The translations under genes were made by a program, and so were the position numbers. A stretch of DNA of 12,417 bases from Nitrospirota bacterium. Lineage in GTDB: Bacteria > Nitrospirota > Thermodesulfovibrionia > UBA6902 > DSMQ01. The stretch lies in the NCBI GenBank assembly GCA_016207865.1, contig JACQZD010000004.1, forward strand, positions 1-12,417, written 5' to 3'. Numbering within the stretch: position 1 is the first letter of the stretch; each line of letters opens with the position of its first letter. Shown piece after piece: positions 5,519 to 11,148 of the stretch. The notes under the pieces were generated by a model that made no database searches, was not told the DNA's origin, and worked only from the letters and a program-made list of their open reading frames with translations.

Positions 5519-5713
5519 ATGGTAACATTACAAACTGAATTGCCGGATAAATTATATGCACAACTTAAAGAACTGATTAATATGGGATGGTTTCATGATG
5601 AAAAATCTGTTATCACAGAGGCATTACGCAGATTTCTTGAAACGCACAAACCCGAGCTTATAGAAAAATTTCTTCGCGAAGACATAGAATGGGGTTTGCA
5701 TGGGAAAGACTGA
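5519..5713 (+). CDS. Ribbon-helix-helix (CopG/ParD-type) antitoxin-like protein, no toxin partner visible
   Basis: The 64-aa protein opens with an RHH DNA-binding unit: strand TLQTELPDKLYAQL (residues 3-16), then helix-turn-helix spanning WFHDEKSVITEALRRFLETH (24-43). The acidic tail IEKFLREDIEWGLHGKD is typical of a group of small antitoxins whose genes usually sit directly ahead of a PIN-type toxin gene. Such proteins dimerise, repress their own promoter and neutralise the toxin. The ATG follows AGAGGT (5507-5512) with 6-nt spacing. No PIN or other toxin frame follows: only 53 bp separate its stop from the convergent HEPN gene. It may be a relict antitoxin or may act against a toxin encoded elsewhere. 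The RHH call is firm; the toxin class is inferred from similar proteins. Confidence 0.75.
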   Translation: MVTLQTELPDKLYAQLKELINMGWFHDEKSVITEALRRFLETHKPELIEKFLREDIEWGLHGKD

Positions 5714-5766
5714 ACACCCTGTCTATTACAGGAAATAATAGAAATAATCAAGAAAGAATACTCTCC

Positions 5767-6204
5767 TTATACCGTCTCCATATATTCCATAACTTCAGTC
5801 CTGAATCTTTTAATCACATCTTTCAGCGCGTCAACGAGGGGCTTTAATTTCTCCCATGTGATGTTAAACGCGTATGAATACATAAAAAACTTTCTGAAGG
5901 ACAGATATTTTAAGAGTATCTGGAAAAGGTCAGGCGGCAGGATTCCGATTTCATTTGCCTTTTTAAGCACTTTTTCATGCCAAACAGGTGCGTCTGTCAC
6001 ATCAAGCCCGTCAAACATGAGCATCTGTTTTAAAATATTTTCAACGCCTAAATAGGCGTTGGATATAAAGGCGGCAATTGCCGCAATCTCCGCAGTCGTA
6101 TATTCCGTTTCATCTGAAGAGACAAAGGGAGAAAGCTCATCCAATACTTTGTCTATGTTTTTAAACTCAGCGTCGCAGTATGTCTTTAGCTCTTCCTTTG
6201 TCAT
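5767..6204 (-). CDS. HEPN/HepT-like protein with an altered catalytic motif
   Basis: This 145-aa all-helical protein has blocks typical of HepT-like HEPN toxins: AFISNAYLGVENILKQML (about 45-62), WHEKVLKKA (75-83) and YLSFRKFFMYSYAFN followed by WEKLKPLVDAL (100-127). HepT proteins are RNases of HEPN/MNT toxin-antitoxin pairs with the active site R-x4-H-x-Y. Here the motif reads R104-x4-Y109-x-Y111, so the catalytic His is Tyr. Cleavage activity is doubtful; a binding or regulatory role is possible. No intact MNT nucleotidyltransferase gene lies on either side. The start at 6204 has no clear Shine-Dalgarno, and a repeat array (6214-6290) occupies the place where its promoter should be. It is convergent with the antitoxin gene. 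The HEPN fold is likely; the function is unknown. Confidence 0.7.
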   Translation of the reverse strand: MTKEELKTYCDAEFKNIDKVLDELSPFVSSDETEYTTAEIAAIAAFISNAYLGVENILKQMLMFDGLDVTDAPVWHEKVLKKANEIGILPPDLFQILLKYLSFRKFFMYSYAFNITWEKLKPLVDALKDVIKRFRTEVMEYMETV

Positions 6205-6213
6205 AAGATACCC

Positions 6214-6290
6214 ATAACGTTTATAGCGTTATAGCGTACAGCGTTTATAGCGCAACAAACGCAATGAACGCACAACGCTGAACGCAATGA
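6214..6290. repeat. Degenerate 7-bp repeat array upstream of the HEPN gene
   Basis: The left half holds ATAACGT, ATAGCGT (6223-6229), ATAGCGT (6231-6237), ACAGCGT (6238-6244) and ATAGCGC (6247-6253), some separated by an extra T. The right half (about 6257-6287) repeats AACGCA/AACGCT words, which on the other strand read GCGTT. Together they fill the gap between the HEPN gene and the UbiB-family gene and end with TGAAAT (6288-6293). The units match the array inside the agmatinase gene at 1936-1963. Confidence 0.8.
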
Positions 6291-6295
6291 AATCT

Positions 6296-7963
6296 TCACA
6301 GTCTCCCTGACTTTATAATTGATATCAAAAGCCACAGCCCTAAGATAAAGGCTATGAAAAAACCTATGGCGCCTATTGCCGGCAGTCCAAAGATTTTCCC
6401 GCCGATGCCGGACTGTATGAGTAGAGATGAACCTATTATAATGGCGGCGACTATCACGCTGAACGCAAGGCGGTTGCTTGAGCGGTCTATGTCTTTTATC
6501 AGACGGTCCATGCCGATCGGATTTATTTTAAAACCCAGATCATCACGGAGAGTTTTTCTTAAAAGCCTTCCTATCTGTTTTGGCGTTGCAGTAAAAAAAT
6601 TACCGACCTCATAGACATTCTTTTTTGTCTTCTCAAATATCCTTCTCGGGTCCATGCGCTTTCTTGCAAGTTTTGTCGCATAGGGTTCTGCTGTTTGCAT
6701 AAAATTAAAAGACGGATCAATCTGGCGCCCTATGCTGTCAAGTATCAGCATTGTTTTATTTACAAGAAGAAGGTCTGAGGGCATTTTAAGTCCATGCTTT
6801 ATTGCCATTGACGTAAGGGCATCAAGATATACTGTAAAATTTATCTCTGCGAGCGTCATTCCGTAAAGCGGTTCATAAAGAGAGATGAGATCCGCCTTGA
6901 ATTCTTTTTTGAAAGTTTCAATATCAATTTCTTCGGAAACAATACCGAGTTCTATATACTGGTCAATCAGGCGGTCAAAGTCCCTGTCAACCAGTGCAAG
7001 AAATGTATTGGCAATGTTCTCCATAAGCTCAGGGGAAAGCCATCCGACTATTCCAAAATCCATAAGTCCTATCTTCCCGTCTGACATGACAAAGATATTG
7101 ATCATCTTTAAATATGCGTTTATGCCTGCTGTTGCCAGTTTGTCCCTGTCAATGCCTAAGGCCTCAATCCCCTGCACATCGTCTATCCTCACGCCCTTAA
7201 TCTCTTCCATCACAAGCACCTTTTCTGTAATAAAGTCAGGATATACCTTAGGAATATATACATCAGGGTCGTCGGCAAAGTTCCTTTTGAAACGGGTGGC
7301 ATTTCTTGCCTCATCAATAAAATTCAATTCTTTTCTTACCGACCTTGAAAATTCGTCCACTATGCCGGGAAGGTTAAAGGGCTTGCTTTCAGGGATATAC
7401 CTGACGAGCAGTCTGGCGGCAATATCCAAAATTGCAATATCAGTTTCAATGATATCCTTAATATCCGGCCGCTGCACCTTGATTACCACCTTTTCGCCTG
7501 TTTTCAAGGTTGCCCTGTGAACCTGCGCTATGGAGGCAGCGGCAACCGGCGCCTCCTCAAAATTAATGAAGATGTTTTCTACAGACGCCTTCAGCTCTGC
7601 CTCAATAATTTTTTTTGCGCTGTCTGAAGGAAAAGCAGGGACTTCGTCCTGCAGTTTTTTAAATTCATCGGCATAGGCCCGGGTTATAAGGTCAGGCCTT
7701 GATGAAAGAAGCTGGGCGAGTTTTATGAATGAAGGGCCAAGCTCGCTGAAGGCAATCCTCAGCCTCTCGGGGATAGTATGCTTTTCAATGGGGGGCCAGT
7801 AACCAAAGACCTTTAATTTTTTTCTGAGCGGGATGAAACGGTGGAGGTTTATCTGCTCAATAAACTGTCCGAATCCATGTTTCAGGAAGACATTGACTAT
7901 CTCGCGTATCCGCCCGACATTTTTATAAGTATGCCAGAATCTTAATAAGCCGGAGAGGGCCAT
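6296..7963 (-). CDS. AarF/UbiB-family atypical kinase lacking its catalytic loop
   Basis: ABC1/UbiB proteins are atypical kinase-like ATPases tied to quinone or isoprenoid lipid metabolism at the membrane. Seen here: GPSFIKLAQLLSSRPDL at 76-92 (family KxGQ motif, with Gly replaced by Ala), EEAPVAAASIAQVHRA at 136-151 (Ala-rich nucleotide loop), VIKVQRPDI with Lys162, VMEEIKGVRID at 251-261 and LMDFGIVGWL (DFG at 302-304). Two hydrophobic helices close the protein (about 496-550), as in the family. The block that should sit between YLKM and NIFVMSDG, containing HADPHPG, is absent: I288 is followed directly by N289. The frame is kept, so this looks like a clean in-frame loss of about 13 residues. 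Without the catalytic Asp the protein is probably inactive as an ATPase. The gene starts 2 nt after the phasin-like gene ends and is likely co-translated with it. Confidence 0.9.
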   Translation of the reverse strand: MALSGLLRFWHTYKNVGRIREIVNVFLKHGFGQFIEQINLHRFIPLRKKLKVFGYWPPIEKHTIPERLRIAFSELGPSFIKLAQLLSSRPDLITRAYADEFKKLQDEVPAFPSDSAKKIIEAELKASVENIFINFEEAPVAAASIAQVHRATLKTGEKVVIKVQRPDIKDIIETDIAILDIAARLLVRYIPESKPFNLPGIVDEFSRSVRKELNFIDEARNATRFKRNFADDPDVYIPKVYPDFITEKVLVMEEIKGVRIDDVQGIEALGIDRDKLATAGINAYLKMINIFVMSDGKIGLMDFGIVGWLSPELMENIANTFLALVDRDFDRLIDQYIELGIVSEEIDIETFKKEFKADLISLYEPLYGMTLAEINFTVYLDALTSMAIKHGLKMPSDLLLVNKTMLILDSIGRQIDPSFNFMQTAEPYATKLARKRMDPRRIFEKTKKNVYEVGNFFTATPKQIGRLLRKTLRDDLGFKINPIGMDRLIKDIDRSSNRLAFSVIVAAIIIGSSLLIQSGIGGKIFGLPAIGAIGFFIAFILGLWLLISIIKSGRL

Positions 7964-7965
7964 TT

Positions 7966-8289
7966 TTATTCGGCTTCTTTTGCTCCAACTGCCTCTTCTA
8001 ACTTTTTAAGCCTTGCAGAGAGCGCCAGCACTTTTTTATTTAATTTTTCCACGTCATCCCTTGCCGGCAGGTTCATCTTGTCAAGCGCTTTATCTATAAG
8101 TTCAGTGATGCTTTTACCGAAGTCTTTTCCGGTCTTATCAGCCTTTTCAGACCATTCCTTGATGAGTTTTGCGCCCTGTGTTTCGCTTAGTTCACCCTTT
8201 TCTACCAGTTCGTCAATAAGCTCTCGGACCTTTGTCTGCACTCCTACCCCTGCCAGCAATGCCTTGCGTGTCGCTTCAAATAATGTCAT
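7966..8289 (-). CDS. Phasin-like coiled-coil protein
   Basis: This 107-aa protein is almost entirely helical and charged. It starts MTLFEATRKALLAGVGVQTK, continues through VRELIDELVEKGELSETQGAKLI, and ends in a leucine-zipper-like coiled coil (VEKLNKKVLALSARLKKLEEAV). It resembles the short phasin-related proteins annotated as polyhydroxyalkanoate synthesis regulators. Genes of this type are often found directly upstream of an AarF/UbiB gene, as here, so a role at a membrane or granule surface with that protein is a fair guess. No PHA synthase is visible. The start at 8289 has a strong Shine-Dalgarno (AAGGGGGG on the minus strand, 8294-8301 region). A 7-bp repeat array lies immediately upstream, between this gene and alaS. 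The fold is well supported; the function is not. Confidence 0.7.
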   Translation of the reverse strand: MTLFEATRKALLAGVGVQTKVRELIDELVEKGELSETQGAKLIKEWSEKADKTGKDFGKSITELIDKALDKMNLPARDDVEKLNKKVLALSARLKKLEEAVGAKEAE

Positions 8290-8308
8290 AAACGCCCCCC
8301 TTTTAAAG

Positions 8309-8350
8309 ACAGTTGACAGTTAACAGTTGACAGTTAACTGTTAAGAGTTA
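8309..8350. repeat. 7-bp tandem repeat array between alaS and the phasin-like gene
   Basis: Six abutting units are ACAGTTG, ACAGTTA, ACAGTTG, ACAGTTA, ACTGTTA and AGAGTTA, followed by TGAAAT (8351-8356). The ACTGTTA and AGAGTTA units correspond to the ACTGTTG and AGAGTTG units of the hisH array. Confidence 0.9.
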
Positions 8351-8387
8351 TGAAATTAAATCTTCCATCACTTTTAATTTTAAACTT

Positions 8388-11021
8388 TTAACTTGTCCGT
8401 TTAACTATATCATAAACCAATTTCAGCGTCTTATCAATTTTATCTGTATCCTTGGTCCCGCCCTGCGCCATATCCGGCCTGCCGCCGCCTTTTCCGCCTG
8501 TGATTGCCTTGAGCAGTTCTCCGGCGTCAAATTTTGCTGTCAGGTCTTTTGTAACTGCAATAATGTAAAATGCCTGTACGTCAAGCACAGAGCCTAAGGC
8601 AAGAATGCCCGAGCCGATTTTATCCTTTATGGTATCCGCAAGGTGCCTTAATGTTTTCATATCATAACCGTCAATCCTGTGGCTTAAGACTTTGATATTA
8701 TTTACGATAACAACATTATCAAGAATATCTCCGGCCTTTACTGCCGCTGTCTTGCCTTTCAGCTTTTGAAGTTCCTTATCCTGAGATTTTAAATCGGTAA
8801 TGACTTTTTTCAGCCTCTCCGAAACATTAAGTTCCCCGACCTTGAGCAGTTCGGCTGATTTTCTCAGTTCATTTTCCTCCAAACGGATAAAACTAATTGC
8901 AGAAAGCCCTGTAACAGCCTCTATCCGCCTTATGCCGGCCGCGACACTGCCTTCTGAATTTATCTTGAACAAGCCGATTTCACCGGTAGCATTGCAATGC
9001 GTCCCTCCGCAGAGCTCGGCTGAAAAATCCCCTGCCCTGACCACCCTGACTTTCTCCCCGTACTTCTCTCCGAATAACGCCGTGGCTCCGCTGCCGATTG
9101 CCTCGTCAATGCCCATTGCAGATGTATTGACAGGTACATTTTCCATAATTTTCTCATTCACGATATCTTCAACTTCAGCAAGTTCGTTCTCATTCATCTG
9201 CGAAAAATGCGTAAAGTCAAAGCGTAATCTTTCAGCTTCAACAAATGAACCGGCCTGCTTTATGTGGTCCCCTAAAACAGACTTTAATGCCGCCTGCAGC
9301 AGGTGTGTCGCCGTATGATTGCGCATAACCGCCTTTCTCCTTGCATTATCCACCGACAAATGGACTGTCATCCCCGTCCTGACCGCGCCTTTTCTTACAA
9401 TGCAGATGTGCGAAATTATCCCGCTGATTTTTTTTGTGTCAGTGACTTCAAGCTTGAGCGCCTCGGCCCTGATAATTCCCTTATCGCCGGCCTGTCCTCC
9501 GGATTCCCCGTAAAAAGGCGTCCTGTCAAGTATTACCTCAACCTCATCCCCTTCTTTTGCCTCATCAGCCGGTATGCCGCCTTTTATCAGCGACCTGATA
9601 ACTGCGTCCGTCTTTATGTTTTCATAGCCGAGGAATTCAGTGGGACCTGTTTCTTTCAATAATTTTTTATAAATCCCGGTAACCTCTGCCTCTCCGCCGG
9701 TCCACGACGCCCTTGCCCTTGTCTTCTGAATTTCCATTTCTTTTTCAAAGCCCTGTTCATCAACCAAAATACCATTGTCTTTTGCAATATCCTGAGCAAT
9801 ATCCAGAGGGAACCCATAAGTGTCATACAATTTGAAAAGTTCCTGACCGGGGATGACTTTTCCGCCTGAAGACTTAAGGCTTTTAATGATTTCAGCAAGC
9901 ATTGACATGCCTGAAGACAGCGTGTGGCTGAATCTCTCTTCTTCAAGCCTGAGAATTTTTTTCATCCTGTCAGAATCTTCTATAAGTTCCGGATACGCCC
10001 CTGACATAATGTCTAATAAGGAGTCCATAACTTTATAGAGGAACGGCCCGTCAAAGCCGAGCATAAAGCCGTGTCTTGCAGCCCTTCTTATAATCCTCCT
10101 TAAGACATAACCCCGGCCTTCATTTGAAGGCAGAAGCCCCTCGGAAAGTACAAACGCCGCGGCCCTCAGGTGGTCTGCTATGACATTCATTGAAACGTCT
10201 GTCTCATGACTCAGGCCGTATTTCTTTTTTGTCCCTGTAAGCCGGGACTCAACATCCCTGATTACCGGCATAAAAAGGTCACTGTGGAAATTATTGTGTT
10301 TGCCCTGAAGCACTGCCGAAAGCCGTTCAACGCCCATGCCTGTGTCAATGCACGGCTTTGGAAGCGGAGTTAGTTTTCCTGAGGCGTCCCTTTCGTACTG
10401 CATGAAGACAAGGTTCCATATCTCAAGGAATCTGTCGCAGTCGCAGCCGACGGCGCAGTCCGGCCTGCCGCAGCCTATCTCTTCACCCTGATCTATCAGT
10501 ATTTCAGAGCACGGCCCGCAGGGGCCGGTATCACCCATCTGCCAGAAATTATCCTTTTCCCCGAGCCTGAAAATACGCCCGGGTTTGATGCCGACCTCAT
10601 TTTGCCAGATGTCTGAGGCTTCAGCGTCTTTTTCAAAGACCGTTATCTGAAGCCTGTCTGCCGGCAATTTAACCCGGTCTGTCAGAAACTCCCAGGCCCA
10701 TATTGCCGCCTCTTTTTTAAAATAATCTCCGAAGGAAAAATTACCCAGCATCTCAAAAAATGTGTGATGCCTTGCAGTCCTGCCGACATTTTCAAGGTCA
10801 TTGTGCTTGCCGCCTGCGCGCAGGCATTTCTGGACAGTTAAGGCGCGTTTGTAAGGAGGCGTTTCCATGCCCAGAAAATAGGGCTTGAACTGCACCATGC
10901 CGGCGCTGGTAAAAAGCAGTGTCGGGTCGTCTTTTGGGATAAGCGGAGAGCTCGGAACGAGCGTGTGCCCCTTTTCCCTGAAGAAATCAATAAACAACTG
11001 TCTTATTTCATTGCTTGTCAT
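8388..11021 (-). CDS. alaS: Alanyl-tRNA synthetase
   Basis: This class II synthetase charges tRNA-Ala and hydrolyses mischarged Ser- and Gly-tRNA-Ala in the cytoplasm. At 877 aa it has the full bacterial length and domain order. The aminoacylation core includes PLIPKDDPTLLFTSAGM (26-42), RTARHHTFFEMLGNFSFGDY (81-100), CGPCSEI and the cysteine-rich CGRPDCAVGCDCDRFLEIWN (184-203). The tRNA recognition region carries RRAARHGFMLG. The editing domain has the zinc ligands HTATH (His569, His573) and CGGTHC (Cys671, His675). The C-Ala domain ends with GGKGGGRPDMAQGG near 843-856. The minus-strand start at 11021 has AAAGGA upstream, about 13 nt away. A TATAAT lies in the palindrome at 11057-11077. No essential motif is missing, in contrast to the UbiB-family gene downstream. 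Confidence 0.98.
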   Translation of the reverse strand: MTSNEIRQLFIDFFREKGHTLVPSSPLIPKDDPTLLFTSAGMVQFKPYFLGMETPPYKRALTVQKCLRAGGKHNDLENVGRTARHHTFFEMLGNFSFGDYFKKEAAIWAWEFLTDRVKLPADRLQITVFEKDAEASDIWQNEVGIKPGRIFRLGEKDNFWQMGDTGPCGPCSEILIDQGEEIGCGRPDCAVGCDCDRFLEIWNLVFMQYERDASGKLTPLPKPCIDTGMGVERLSAVLQGKHNNFHSDLFMPVIRDVESRLTGTKKKYGLSHETDVSMNVIADHLRAAAFVLSEGLLPSNEGRGYVLRRIIRRAARHGFMLGFDGPFLYKVMDSLLDIMSGAYPELIEDSDRMKKILRLEEERFSHTLSSGMSMLAEIIKSLKSSGGKVIPGQELFKLYDTYGFPLDIAQDIAKDNGILVDEQGFEKEMEIQKTRARASWTGGEAEVTGIYKKLLKETGPTEFLGYENIKTDAVIRSLIKGGIPADEAKEGDEVEVILDRTPFYGESGGQAGDKGIIRAEALKLEVTDTKKISGIISHICIVRKGAVRTGMTVHLSVDNARRKAVMRNHTATHLLQAALKSVLGDHIKQAGSFVEAERLRFDFTHFSQMNENELAEVEDIVNEKIMENVPVNTSAMGIDEAIGSGATALFGEKYGEKVRVVRAGDFSAELCGGTHCNATGEIGLFKINSEGSVAAGIRRIEAVTGLSAISFIRLEENELRKSAELLKVGELNVSERLKKVITDLKSQDKELQKLKGKTAAVKAGDILDNVVIVNNIKVLSHRIDGYDMKTLRHLADTIKDKIGSGILALGSVLDVQAFYIIAVTKDLTAKFDAGELLKAITGGKGGGRPDMAQGGTKDTDKIDKTLKLVYDIVKRTS

Positions 11022-11056
11022 AATGAATTGGCGTTGTCCTTTTAATCCGGCGACAG

Positions 11057-11077
11057 GATATAATATCGTATTATATC
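11057..11077. promoter_or_regulatory. Palindrome with back-to-back TATAAT boxes between alaS and the GHKL gene
   Basis: GATAT AATA (11057-11065) and TATTATATC (11069-11077) form a perfect 9-bp inverted repeat around a 3-nt centre. It gives a TATAAT on each strand (plus 11059-11064; minus 11075-11070). The minus box is placed to serve alaS, though its -35 is weak (AGTTCG at 17 bp). On the plus strand, TTGTCC at 11035-11040 gives an 18-bp spacer. An operator or bidirectional promoter is inferred. Confidence 0.45.
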
Positions 11078-11083
11078 AAAATT

Positions 11084-11112
11084 TTGTAAATCCGAACTTA
11101 TTATGTTATATT
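11084..11112 (+). promoter_or_regulatory. Promoter of the GHKL ATPase gene
   Basis: TTGTAA (11084-11089), a 17-bp spacer and TATATT (11107-11112) place the transcription start near 11119, about 30 nt ahead of the ATG at 11149. This makes an in-frame TTG at 11113 an unlikely start. Confidence 0.5.
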
Positions 11113-11148
11113 TTGCAGACTAAATCAGCGCGTAATTCCAATGATGTT

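Noticed and set aside
6885..7520. 211-aa open frame on the plus strand
   Set aside because: It is antisense to the UbiB-family gene, rich in Ser/Ile/Leu as expected of a shadow frame, and has no recognisable motif.
8309..8350. CRISPR array
   Set aside because: The units are 7 bp and abut directly, with no spacers and no cas genes nearby.
8800..9318. 172-aa open frame on the plus strand
   Set aside because: It is a shadow of alaS, which is unambiguous on the minus strand across this stretch.
11113..11148. Upstream TTG start for the GHKL ATPase (adds 12 residues)
   Set aside because: It would lie at or ahead of the predicted transcription start (about 11119) and has no Shine-Dalgarno.
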